Source: Cucumis sativus
Taxonomy: Eukaryota; Streptophyta; Magnoliopsida; Cucurbitales; Cucurbitaceae
Reading direction: 5' to 3'
Length of the DNA: 64,000 nt
Assembly (NCBI RefSeq): GCF_000004075.3
Contig: NW_022279584.1
Coordinates: 62,001 to 126,000, forward strand
In this document: positions 1 to 10,084 of the stretch, one piece after another
Numbering within the stretch: position 1 is the first letter of the stretch
Layout of the letters: each line of letters starts with the position of its first letter
Notes under the pieces: generated by a model
The model's input: the letters and a program-made list of their open reading frames with translations, nothing else
Told to the model about the DNA's origin: nothing
Databases searched by the model: none
Position numbers and translations under genes: made by a program

Positions 1-2640
1 GCAAGTATCAATGACCGTTGTTGGCCAACTATTAAGGACCATTTTTTTTTTCAATTAGCATAAACATAGAAAAGGACAACATTGTCATCTACCTAATTAT
101 AGAAGCTACTTCTAAAGGAAGGTCAAAAATGGAAGAAAAAAATTTCTCCTCATTCAAGCTTCTATATATACTATAGATAATATAGAAATCTAAAAGGGAG
201 TATTGCAAATATAGTTATATATTGTAAATGTACATCTATCCATAACCTACATAGGTTATCAATCGTCATATAACTCTCATTCAATTCCATGTTGTAACAT
301 ACATCCTACTAAGATTCATATTGTAATTTGTACCATGACATGACATGTCTTATAATTAGAGATATGTGATGTCTTTCTTAGATATACCATAATTGAGTTC
401 AATTGCTTTCCATGTTTTCTCCCTTCTCTATTATTCTCTTTTGTGTTGTTTCATTGTTCTGATGTATTTTCTTTATTCTTATTTTATAGTATTAAAATCC
501 ATAACAAACACAATGAGTGTTTTTTTCTTTGAATTATCATTTATGTAAAATAAATTAATCAGGATAATTTAAGTTTGTCTTTAAAGTATAAAACAACGTA
601 GGATAAATTTAAGATAATTTGTTGGTTTTTTCCCCAAAAGTAGAACAAAATGCAAAATTATTTACACCGTATAGAACAATTTTGAAAAAAGAAAGAGCCC
701 ACAAGTCCATAACGTAAAATAACAAAAATACCTCGGAATTAATTGACCACAAACATACACAAAAAAAAGCTTCTAATTTAAACGGTTGTATAATATAGTC
801 CAAAATATCGTTTAGATATTGGTACACAATCGTTTAGATGTTGGTAAGTGATCCGTTTGAATCTATTACTTATCTATTTAGGATAGATAGTGATAGTGAT
901 CTATATGAGATAGATGACTGATTGTTTAGATTTTGGAACACAGTCATTTAGTAAAAAAGAAGAAGAAAAATAAAGAAGATGAAAGATGACGTACAAGGAA
1001 GAAATTATGGAACAAGAGATGAAGAAATCGCAAAGAAGAAGAAGTGAGAATATGAGGAAGATATGTCGGAATTCAATACTCATCCAAAAAAATTCGAAAC
1101 CAACCACGAAATCATGGAACTTGTGAAAAAATAACAATGGCTTCATGAACTTTTATTTTATTTTTATATGGACGATAAATACTTTTGATTGTTGTTTTAT
1201 ATATATAAATTAACCAAATTTGTTCCGTGACGAAGTAGCCAAGTAATATTCTCCCTTAATCCGCTTTGGACTGTGCTTTTCTTTCCTTTTGTGTTTTGAA
1301 ATACTAAACTTTTCATATTTTTTTTAAATGGAAAGATAAGCTGATTATTATTAAAACAAAATTGTTAAACTTTTTGAGAATACGAAATGAGAAATTCTTT
1401 TACATTCCAACTCTTTAGATTCCTTTAAAGAATGTGTTTACTTCTTTATTTTATATTTCATTAACGTTAATTATTTACAATTAATTGAAAAAATTATGAG
1501 ACAAAATTACACATGTTTTACTTTTCTCAACAATAGAAATATAAACTTGTAAACATGAAAAACTGTAATGACTGTTCTTTACTACGAAATATATTGTCAA
1601 ACAATAACCAAGATAAGAGATAATAACAAAACAACAAGAAGTAAACGAAAAAACACACGAGAATTGTGTCCGGGAAAGTTAATCCACGGAAATCAATAAG
1701 TCAAGCAATTATAAAGTTGTATTTATATAAACACTCTTCCGCTCACAAAGACAATCGTAGAACTAATTCACTGGACACTTGGGAAACATTCTCTTTAATA
1801 CTTAGGCTCCCCTTAAGTATGCTACTATTAGTGAATAACTACTCAAACTCCCCTAAATAATAGAAATTCTTGATTAATCATTCCTCTTTACTTGTGAACT
1901 CCCTTCACGAATAAACTTAGACTCCCCCTAAGTTGATGAGATCTCCCTTCTCGATAGAGCCAACTTTAGGATCTCCTAAAGCAATGTCATTAGATTGGTT
2001 TCAAATTAATCTTTAGCCAAGCATTCACACGAACAACAGCCACACGCACATAGGAATGAATCCTTTGAATATCGACTCTTCTTAGCCCAAATGGTAAAGA
2101 GAAATCAAGATATATGCAGCAACCCTAGCACAAAGACTTCCTTAAGCTTAAAAAGGACAACATAAACAAAGAGAAAAGCTTAGAAAAAATGGACATAATG
2201 GGTGTCCATGAGGGGTCATTATATCAACCTGTCTAATGTATGTCCCTAAAATTTTGAATACCAATAACTTGAGATGTTAAAGAAAATTGAATATGGTCTT
2301 TTAGAGCAAAGAGTACATAAAGAACACAAATAGAGAAGAAATAATAAAGATGAAAGAAATGATGCAACTTCAAGTGTTGGGAAGAAAATGATGAATAAAA
2401 TGGTAATTTTAATAGTAGAACGTGAGTTACAAAGTTTTGTTTTTGAATTCTACCCCTTCTTACATTTAATTATATATATTATATGCATAATAGGGTTGGG
2501 TGAACCAGATCAGTATTTTTTTTCTCTAATTTAATCCAACCCAACCGTGATGATTATTCTAGTTTATTTTGCTCAAGTGTTTAGAGTAACTGCTTTTATT
2601 GAAATAATGTTTACAAATAAGGGCCATAATTTTAGTCCAA
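1..2640. other. AT-rich non-coding stretch
   Basis: No reading frame here resembles a protein. The stretch is AT-rich and holds one recognisable dispersed repeat (780-1190, listed separately). Between about 1630 and 2200 the base composition changes and C-rich blocks such as ggctccccttaag appear. This may be a degenerate retroelement leader or LTR, but I cannot assign it. Confidence 0.6.
780..1190 (-). repeat. Dispersed repeat with cgtttagat and gatagatag motifs
   Basis: The segment combines repeated cgtttagat words, a gatagatagtgatagtgatc stretch and an aagaagaag-rich tail. The same combination occurs in the opposite orientation at about 33830-34160 (cttcttctt-rich head, then ctaaatgat and atcgtttagat words). 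Two inverted copies in one window indicate a dispersed family; similar blocks are common in cucurbit genomes as far as I recall. No terminal structure is visible, so the boundaries are approximate. Confidence 0.5.
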
Positions 2641-3346
2641 AACGACCCCGTAGTATCTCTATTCTACCTCTTACCCCGAACATCCCCTCCCTCTTGCCTC
2701 CAAAACATCCTCTTCGTATCTTTTTTTTATAATTTACCGATTCTGTGGCTTTCAGTTTTCACAATTTTTTGGTAACTTCTTTTCCCCAAAGAATATTGCT
2801 CTCTTCTTCGCCGGTTCCGTCGCGAACTAATTTTCACCTCCCCAACTTCTGCCTGACTTTCTTCCGTAGGGCTTGCTGGTATCCGATTCTTGTTTACAAT
2901 CTGTTCCCATTCTTCCTTTGCTATCTTCGCTGCTAACATTGTTGAAATTGTTCGGTATTTGCCATTTCCCGAGTTTGAATAGCTTCTTGTAGGGATTGGC
3001 TCTCAACCGAAGGCCATTCAGGTACCTTCTTCGTCCCTCTCAATTACCCTTTTTGTATTTGCATTTTAGGGAGTACTTCGTATGGATATGTCACTATGAT
3101 CAATCCTATTCCTGTTTCAAGAACGGGTGTTTGTTCTAGTCTTAAGGGAAAGTGAAGTATTCTCTTTCATTGTAGGTCGGATTTTTAGTCATTTTTTATT
3201 TTGTTATTCCACTCATTGAATTTAGTTGCTAAGTAGCAGGACGGAACTACAATAGAGTAATGGCGTCTTCAGATGATGAGGCTGAGACCTTACCAGTACC
3301 AACTTATGCTGAATCATTTGGTGGCAGATGCCTTTTCTCGTTTTAG
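2640..3346 (+). other. Possible 5' end of a plant gene: leader, leader intron, short coding exon
   Basis: A pyrimidine-rich segment with the look of a plant 5' leader (2700-3021) is followed by a plausible intron: donor CAG|GTACC at 3021/3022 and acceptor TAGCAG|G at 3239/3240. An ATG at 3260 opens 28 codons beginning MASSDDEAETLPVP and stopping at TAG 3344-3346. Acidic MASSDDE starts occur in several plant nuclear proteins, but the following residues match nothing I can name. If real, the exon may splice before the stop or the gene is truncated; LINE sequence begins about 300 bases downstream. Leader-plus-intron architecture is the only support. Confidence 0.3.
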
Positions 3347-3640
3347 TAGCTCTAGGATATTGTTGGGATTCTGTCATTTGTTGTTTGATAGAGAAGCAAC
3401 TGACATAGTGGCTCTTGTATCCTCGAACGAGACATTTGATATTAATACGAAGGAGAAGGATTGTTTCTCTTTTGGAGCTTGAATCCTTCTAAAAGTATTT
3501 CTTGTAGTTCCCTCTTTTGGAGCTTTTGTGAAAATTTTAAGAATGTAGTTCCCTCTTTTAGAGATTTTGTAAAATTTTTCTAGAAGACTTAGCACTTCTG
3601 TTTGTGGTAAGTCAATCATGGAAGACTTCTACAGATATTT

Positions 3641-3990
3641 CTTTTAAAAAGAAGACAGCCTCTTTATTAATATTAATATAATAATAATGAGACAAAAGCT
3701 CATAATACAAAAGAATTATACAATGAGCATGTAAGCATGGATCGGGGGTGCACCTGGACATCTCAACTAGGTTGACACCCCCTTAACACCCTCATCATAT
3801 CCAACCAAGCTAAAACCCATAACAAAGGAGTAATGGCTAAAGGCAAAACAAACACAAAAGAAGTACAGGGAAATACAAATACAAATACAAGACTAAACAT
3901 CCTTCTAAATAAAAGGCGACCAAAAACTTGCACCAAGACAAACTCGAGATCATAGGAGGAAGAACACTATGAGGAGGCTGAAAAGAGGAA
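3641..3990 (-). mobile_element. LINE 3' end (5'-truncated)
   Basis: On the minus strand this reads as a LINE 3' untranslated tail: a gtgtcaacctagttgag block, then ttgtataattc, then ttaataaagaggctg running into an A-rich end near 3641. The same three blocks recur in order on the minus strand at 6133-6300 and on the plus strand at 5300-5430, so three copies in this window support one LINE family. No coding sequence remains. Confidence 0.6.
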
Positions 3991-4439
3991 GACTTTTACA
4001 GATTAGATTGGTTTTTAGAAAGATGATCCTTTTTGTAGGGCTGCTTTTTCACATTCTGTATTGGTGGGCAGAAAAAAGACTTCAATCATATCTTTTTGAA
4101 TCATGACTTTGTTTGGTTAGTTTGGAGTTGTTTCTATGAGGTGTTTGACTTTCCTTTTGCTAGACACATGCTGTGTTTTAGAAAGCCTCCTAGGCGCATG
4201 CATAGTGCCTCGCCTTGCACACAAGTGCATCTGTTGCGCCATCTGGGGGAATTCTTGTCACATTTTCTTGGCTGGGAAAGGATTTTCTTTCTAGTGAGAC
4301 CCTTTATCACATTTTTTTTTGTTTTGTCCCGTCTCTTATTTTGGCTAGGAAAGGATTTTGTCCTTGTTCAATTTAGTTTGGACTTTTGATCGCTGTCTAG
4401 GCGCTAATGTGGTTCAGCTGCTGTCAAGTCTGATTTTTC

Positions 4440-5430
4440 CCAAAAATCTCCCATCATTTGGATAACTTTGTTAAAAGCTTTATTTTCAGAATTATGGTTT
4501 GAGCGGAATCAACATTTCTTCCATGATAAAGCAAAGTCAAAGAGCAGAAATTATGTGTGCAGTAGATCTTAGTGTTGCAGCTTGGTGTTCATTAAAAAAT
4601 GAGTCTGCTAATTTTTCCATTCAAGATATTTACCTCAATTGGAATGCCTTTCTTAATCGAGCCTAACCATTGCCAGTTCATTTTCTCTCCATTTGCAGTT
4701 CTTACTGTCTGAAGTTTGAAGCTTTGAAGTCTTGACCTTGTTTAATTTTATTTTGAGATTGTAATTGTTTTTTGGGGTTTCTTTTAATTTTCTGTTTTTT
4801 TTTCTGGACCTGGTAATTGGCTGTTTGTTTGTTTTGTTTTGCTTTGATATTTACTTGATAGAACACCAAGTAGTGTGTTCTACTAGTTTATTTATCAGCC
4901 AAACTTTTACAGAAAACAGAACTAACACAGAGTCTTGAAAACAAAGTACAACACAAGAACTAATACAAAGTTCAACATAAAACAACAAAACAGTAAAGGA
5001 GTTCACGATAATGGAAATAACTTGCTACAGACTACAGAAACTGAACACTTTCTGCATTCCCTGCTCTCCAGGAAATTACAGCCCTCCACTTCCAGAAACT
5101 GACTAACCACCCCTCTCTTCCCTTCCTTCTTTCCCTTTTAACTCTCTCCCATGTAATTAACCATGGTCCCCACCAAGGTGGTTTCCACTTCTTTCTCCAT
5201 TTCCCTTCTCTTGTTCACGTGCAACTGCCTCCTTTTTCCTCCTGCTATATTGTAAAATAATTGGTGGTCTATCATCACTTTTTCGGGATATGATGATTGA
5301 CGCTATGGGGGTGTCGACCTAGTTGATATGTCCCCTTTCTATTTCTTCTTTATTGCTCTCTTTGTATAATTTTCTTGTACTTAGGGTTCTTATTAATAAA
5401 GAAGTTTTGTCTCCGTTTCAAAAAAACATG
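4440..5430 (+). mobile_element. LINE 3' end with zf-RVT-terminal coding remnant, split by a solo LTR
   Basis: The segment encodes the last part of a plant LINE ORF2. A LWFERNQ motif near 4495 is typical of the region after the zf-RVT domain. It continues in a shifted frame and stops at 4663. The 3' untranslated tail follows, is interrupted by an antisense solo LTR (4856-5274), and resumes at 5275 with the tcgacctagttgatatg block, ttaataaagaag and a short poly(A) near 5420-5427. At least one frameshift lies near 4540, so this is a dead copy. Confidence 0.65.
4856..5274 (-). mobile_element. Solo LTR, Reina-like family, antisense
   Basis: The 419-bp segment begins TGATAGAACACC and ends GGTGGTCTATCA. 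Reverse-complemented, it begins TGATAGACCACC and ends GTGTTCTATCA, the same termini as the 363-bp LTRs of the Reina-like element at 46729-52099. The flanks are ttact (4851-4855) and tcact (5275-5279), a 5-bp target duplication with one mismatch. With no internal region this is a solo LTR produced by LTR-LTR recombination. It lies in the 3' tail of a LINE and so postdates it. Confidence 0.75.
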
Positions 5431-5454
5431 AAACTGCTCTCTCTCAGCAGTGTT

Positions 5455-5540
5455 TTCAAAGCGCAAGGGGCACCTCAAGGTGAGAGGCGACATAAAGGCA
5501 ATGCCTGAGCGAAGCGAGGTGCAATGAATGAATAAATAAA
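5455..5540. repeat. gcgcaagg/aggcgac-rich short repeat
   Basis: A short GC-rich block (gcgcaaggggcacctcaagg, then gagcgaagcgagg) is followed by an aaata microsatellite. A related cctaggcgcatg block occurs at 4190. Such aggcgc-type words form a common dispersed low-copy repeat in dicots, but I cannot name the family. Confidence 0.3.
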
Positions 5541-5620
5541 TAAATAATATACGAGGTAGAACATAAGTTTATAGACAAATGTCAAAGCCTCAAAGATTAA
5601 TAATAGTTCTGTAATCAAGA

Positions 5621-5730
5621 AAAATGAACAAAATCGATTGTATAATTCTCTTGTACTTTCAGTTTGAGTTCTATTTAATAAAGAAGTTTGTCTCCATTTC
5701 AAAAAATAAAAAATAAAAATGAACAGAACT
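5621..5730 (+). mobile_element. Extremely 5'-truncated LINE insertion with target duplication
   Basis: Only about 80 bases of LINE 3' end are present (ttgtataattctcttgtac, then ttaataaagaagtttgtctc, then an A-rich tail). They lie between aaaatgaacaaaa (5621-5633) and aaaatgaacagaa (5717-5729), a 13-bp target duplication with one mismatch. The tail matches the LINE ends at 5390-5427 and, reversed, 3641 and 6133. It lies in the downstream flank of the hAT remnant. Confidence 0.6.
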
Positions 5731-5756
5731 CTATAAGTACAAGTTTAAAACACCAT

Positions 5757-6128
5757 CAAATATCAAATTCATCAACATCCCCATCTAACTCTATGGTTTC
5801 GTCCATTGCTCCTCGGCCATTGTTCTCCTTGATGTCTAATTCCTCTTCATCGTCGTCCTCATCTTCATTACTAACTACTTGTATAGTTGGTGCTTGCTTT
5901 TGAACTCTAGAAGTGGAGGGAGAGGTAGTTGACTTTCCTTTTGATCTAGTGTACATGAGGGGTTCTCTAACGCCGCTAGCACGAGCTACATCTCCCCATG
6001 TGAGGTCGTTGTCATAAAAAACTAGCTCATTGTCAACTTCAGCTTCATCATTTTCTTCATCCAATGTTTCGACCAACCATTCATTACTCTCGTCGATATG
6101 ATTTAAAGAGATTGGATCAAGTTGATCC
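5757..6128 (-). pseudogene. hAT transposase C-terminal remnant
   Basis: The minus-strand frame reads LDPISLNHIDESNEWLVE near its start, then DNDLTWGDVARASGVREP, and ends in a serine- and acid-rich tail. This is the characteristic extreme C-terminus, after the dimerisation domain, of plant hAT transposases, which act in the nucleus by cut-and-paste. The frame is open from about 6128 to a stop near 5757, about 120 codons against a usual 650-750. It is cut off by the A-rich 3' end of a minus-strand LINE at 6133. The rest of the transposase does not reappear beyond that LINE. Confidence 0.7.
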
Positions 6129-6132
6129 TTTA

Positions 6133-8078
6133 GATTTTTTTTGAAAAGGAAACAACCTCATTTATTAATAAATGAACAATGAAACTAAATCTTATAGTAT
6201 AAGAGGATTATACGATGAGCATTCAAACCAAGGATAAGGATGTGCATTTGAGCATCCCAGCTAAGTTGACACCCTCTTAGTATCCTTATCATATCCTACA
6301 TAATAAAAAGATAGAACAACTAATAACGTCCAAGTGCAGGACTAACCACAACCACAACCAATACAACTCAAAAAGGACATAAGAAACAACTTCTAACCAG
6401 ACTAGGAATTAAAAATACAGCCAGACAAAGAAAGATTCTGAAACGGTTGGAAACACCAGAGGCTGTGAGCCAAATCTGAATCATCAACAAGGAGGAAAGT
6501 TAAAAGGCATGCCAGTTTAGTAAGATATATTGCATAGAGAAGTCTTTAAATTGTTTTCGTAGAGAGCATCACAAAGAGGCATTCAGACGTGCGCACTCGT
6601 ATCTATTGAACCAAGAGGAGGCTTTATTGTGGAAGACTCGCAGATTTCTCTCAAACCACAGTTCCAACAAAATTTCCTTGACGGTATTGCACCAAAGCAA
6701 GGAGGCATTTTTTCATCATAACCGGACCAAGAAGTAACTGTCTAACATTATTCTTGCATTCTTTATCAAGGTCTCAGCTGAGATTAAAGGTGTGAAAGAG
6801 TTTACTCCTACACTTGGCAGCATATACACATTCAAACAAGTGCTGGAGTTCCGCATGAAATTTGAGATAGAATGGGCATATATGTGGCGAAATATAATGA
6901 GTGGGTAACTTCTTTTGCATAATGGATGCACAAATTGAACTCCTGAACAACATAATCGATAGAGTTATACTTACCCTCGGGCTTTTAGATTTCTGAAGGC
7001 TTTTTTCCAACTGTAGGTCCATCGGAGTGGCAGGAGACAAGTGCTTCGATAATGACTTTACTGAAAAAACCCCATTAGTTTCCATTAACCAGATTCTTTT
7101 ATTCTCAATATTGGATAATCTTGTCCTTTCCAAGGAGCCCAGGAGAAGTTGAAAATTAGAGATTTCAAGCTCCTAACAATCTTCTGAAATCAAGAAACCC
7201 AGAGGAAGTGGAGGCGTTCCAATGTTCTACAACCGAGCCTTTTGGATTAAGGGCAATTCTGTACAGCTTGGGAGTGTGGTCTTCAAAGCAATTCTATCCA
7301 TTCATGGATCCAACCAAAACAAAATTTTGTCACCCTTTCCAACTTTAAAAGCTGCCACACTATCTAGAAATATTTATCCAAGGGCTTCTTAAACTTGAAT
7401 TTTCTTTGCCACTTGTGTGCCACTGGAAGAGGCTACTCCCGTGAATACTACAAACCACCTTATACCATAGAGAGTTTTGTTCTGCCATGAACCTCCACCT
7501 CCACTTGGCAAGAAGAGTAATGTTTCTAAATTTCAGCTTGTCCAGCCCAAGGCCCCCATCTCCTTGGGGTTTGGAAACTAATTCCCATTTCACTAGGTGG
7601 TTCAACTTGCTACCGTTGTTCCCTTCTCAAAAGAAGTTCCTCCATGGTTCTTTCAATGGAATTAGAGATTTTTTTGGCATGAGGAATGTTTAGCAATTCC
7701 TCATGGATGCCGCTAAGGAGATCTTACTTTCCCCAATATTAATTCCGCATATAGATGACTTTTCCCAATTTATCTTTTGCCCATAACACTAAAATATTTC
7801 AAGCGTCTTTTTAACGTTTTCATGAATAACTTCATCAAACTTGGAAAATATTAAGGTGTTGTCTGCAAATTGAAGGAGGGGAACATGAACATTGTTCTTT
7901 CCTACCATGAAACCTTCATACAAACCGTTCAAGTGTAGATTTGAGATGAAACTACTAAGCACTTCGCTAACCAGAAGAAAAGAAAGAGGGAAAGGGGATC
8001 CCCTTGCTTTAACCCTCTTGAGGCTTGAATTCTTCCTCTGGGCCTCCCATTGACGAATTCTGAATACTTAGGGTTTTT
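6133..8078 (-). mobile_element. LINE, 3' part (C-terminal reverse transcriptase, zf-RVT, 3' tail)
   Basis: This is the downstream half of a minus-strand non-LTR retrotransposon. From right to left it encodes the rest of the reverse transcriptase (GRPRGRIQASRGLKQGDP near 8000), the GGLGLDKLKFRN...LLAKWRWRF block at 7360-7605, zf-RVT-like sequence at 6774-7133, and a 3' tail ending in an A-rich stretch at 6133. Several frameshifts are present. It is contiguous with 10085-11985; the two halves are separated only by the retrogene. Confidence 0.8.
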
Positions 8079-8094
8079 AACACAATCCATGATC
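8079..8094. repeat. Left target-site duplication of the LRR retrogene
   Basis: aacacaatccatgatc is identical, 16 of 16, to 10069-10084. It is preceded by ttttt, so the site reads TT|AACA, close to the TT|AAAA preference of L1-type endonucleases. Confidence 0.85.
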
Positions 8095-10068
8095 AATCCA
8101 GCACACAAGCAGCAGAGACAGCGGAGTTTGAAGGCGTTTTCGGAGGCAGTGTCTGTTCCTAACAGAGAAAACTAGGGTTTTCACGACTATGTCTTGCTTG
8201 GATATACAGCAAGTTCTCAATGATTACAAAACCAAAGACCCACTCACCATCACTACTCTCAAGCTCAATCAAAAGGCTCTTTCTGATATAAATGGTTTGT
8301 CCCTTTTCAAAAACTTGGAGAAGCTTGATTTGACATTCAACAATCTCACATCGCTTCAGGGGTTGGAGTCATGCACCAATTTGAAGTGGCTCTCAGTTGT
8401 ACAAAACAAACTTGATAACTTAAAAGGAATTGAAGGGCTTTCTAGACTTAATGTATTAAATGCGGGAAAGAATAAGCTTCGGTCAATGGACGAAATTAGA
8501 CCCCTTGTTGGCTTTTGTGCTTTGATTTTGAATGACAATGAGATTGCTTCTATTTGCAAGCTTGATCAGATGAAGAACCTGAATACTCTGGTTCTTTCTA
8601 GAAATCCAATCCACAGTATTGGAGATTCTCTGTTGAAAGTGAATTCAATGAAAAAGCTATCCCTTTCTAACTGCAAACATCAATCTATTGAATCCCTCAA
8701 GTTTTGTATCGAACTTAAAGAGCTTAGACTTGCTCACAATGAAATCAGGATGCTCCCCAATGCTTTGGCTCATAACAAGAAGTTGTTGAATTTGGATTTG
8801 GGAAATAATGTCATCATGAGATGGTCAGATTTAAAGGTATTGAGTTCATTAGGCTATCTGAGGAATATTTATGTTCGAGGGAATCCTATTGCTGAAAGTG
8901 CTAAGTTAGATAAAAAGATTTGTCGACTGGTTCCAGGCTTGCGTGTATTGAATGCGAGATCAATTGATAAATGCATTCAGAATGAGAATGATAATGGGAG
9001 TGATAAAGAAGACGACACTCCAATCAGGAGCCTAGATCGTCAAAAAGAGAAAAAGGATAGAAAACTGAATGGGAATGTTGAAACACACCCGTCTGTTCAA
9101 GGCACTGATGGCAAACTTGATCATACTAATGGTGCTGATGTGGACAGGAAGTTGGAACGCAAAAAACGTAAGATGGATAAGGTCACCAGGGAGGAGAAAG
9201 TAATTCCATCTCTTGACAATAAGATAAATCTCGGTACCAATGATATTGATAAGGAAAAGAAGACTTCAAAGCAGAAAAGAACAAAAAGCAATAAGGAGCC
9301 ATCTTTGCCAATACACAAGGAGACACTTACCAAGATTGAAAACCATAAGAAGAAAGCAAAGAAGGAAGGGGAAAGGCAGATTGGTGTTATTGACGACGCT
9401 GAAGTGCCATTTGAACAGCTTTTCGGAGATGATCTTATTGAAGACATGGATGCTGTTCTCCAAAAGGTTGGTGAGAAAGAAGTAGAGGAGATGAATTTAA
9501 AGCCTAACTTGGCATCATTTTCAGCTAATAGAAAGGAATCTAAAAGCCAAGATCGAGTTGGAAGGTTACAAATATCCCCAATAGTTGAAATTGGAATGGA
9601 CGGAATATCAACATGGGGGGATGAGTAATTGCAATGCAAAGGCATTCAGTTACTTGGGAAAATTTGGATCAATCATGGCAGCACCGTGGTCGGACAGGTG
9701 TGGAATGCAGTAATAGAAAAAGAGAATGGGTTTTAGAAACTCATTTCAGTTGTTGGTCTTGCAATGAGCTATGAAGCGTAAGCTACTGTTGTTGGGAGAC
9801 TTGACTTTTGATTTGGGGGAGTTCATGAGATGGAGGATTTTTACTTTTCTGACTTAAACAAGTGACATGCCAAAAGATTTTGTAGCTTGTTGGTACCTGG
9901 GCAAGTTCTAATTTGAAACTTACATATTTCTTCTTCAACAGCCTTAAAATAGTGCATAATTAGAACTGTTAATGCCTAAATTGAAACAGAGGTGTTTGGG
10001 GGTATATTATTTCAGTTTTTATATTATTTCTATAATAGAGTTTGCCTTGTGTCTCTTAAAAAAAAAAC
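8095..10068 (+). mobile_element. Retroposed gene copy (processed retrogene) inserted in a LINE
   Basis: The unit is a cDNA-like insert: a 94-base leader (8095-8188), an uninterrupted ORF, a 429-base 3' untranslated region and a run of ten A (10058-10067), all between perfect 16-bp direct repeats. On the minus strand the host LINE reverse transcriptase reads from IMDCVKNPKY into NGRPRGRI directly across one copy of the repeat, so removing the insert restores continuity. This shows that the gene copy arrived after the LINE and by target-primed reverse transcription. The near-complete leader suggests a full-length mRNA template. Confidence 0.85.
8189..9628 (+). CDS. SDS22-like leucine-rich repeat protein, intronless retrocopy
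   Basis: The 479-residue protein has about eight to nine short LRRs in residues 15-230 (repeats of LxxLxLxxNxL type, e.g. LEKLDLTFNNL, LNTLVLSRNPI, LLNLDLGNNVI). An LRR cap follows (NPIAESAKLDKKICRLVPGL, about 225-245), as in SDS22, U2A' and related proteins. The C-terminal half is lysine- and acid-rich, with nuclear-localisation-like clusters (RKKRKMDK, KKKAKK), ending near GMDGISTWGDE. LRRs of this class are protein-binding scaffolds, so a nuclear adaptor role is likely but inferred. The start at 8189 is the first ATG after a plant-like leader containing actagggtttt. No stop or frameshift is present, so the copy is young or still selected. The parent gene is presumably elsewhere with introns. 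Confidence 0.85.
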   Translation: MSCLDIQQVLNDYKTKDPLTITTLKLNQKALSDINGLSLFKNLEKLDLTFNNLTSLQGLESCTNLKWLSVVQNKLDNLKGIEGLSRLNVLNAGKNKLRSMDEIRPLVGFCALILNDNEIASICKLDQMKNLNTLVLSRNPIHSIGDSLLKVNSMKKLSLSNCKHQSIESLKFCIELKELRLAHNEIRMLPNALAHNKKLLNLDLGNNVIMRWSDLKVLSSLGYLRNIYVRGNPIAESAKLDKKICRLVPGLRVLNARSIDKCIQNENDNGSDKEDDTPIRSLDRQKEKKDRKLNGNVETHPSVQGTDGKLDHTNGADVDRKLERKKRKMDKVTREEKVIPSLDNKINLGTNDIDKEKKTSKQKRTKSNKEPSLPIHKETLTKIENHKKKAKKEGERQIGVIDDAEVPFEQLFGDDLIEDMDAVLQKVGEKEVEEMNLKPNLASFSANRKESKSQDRVGRLQISPIVEIGMDGISTWGDE

Positions 10069-10084
10069 AACACAATCCATGATC
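10069..10084. repeat. Right target-site duplication of the LRR retrogene
   Basis: aacacaatccatgatc directly follows the poly(A) run and is identical to 8079-8094. Confidence 0.85.

Noticed and set aside
3260..3346. Naming the MASSDDEAETLPVP exon as EDM2 or another known nuclear protein
   Set aside because: Only the acidic first residues are similar; the next residues do not fit what I recall of that family.
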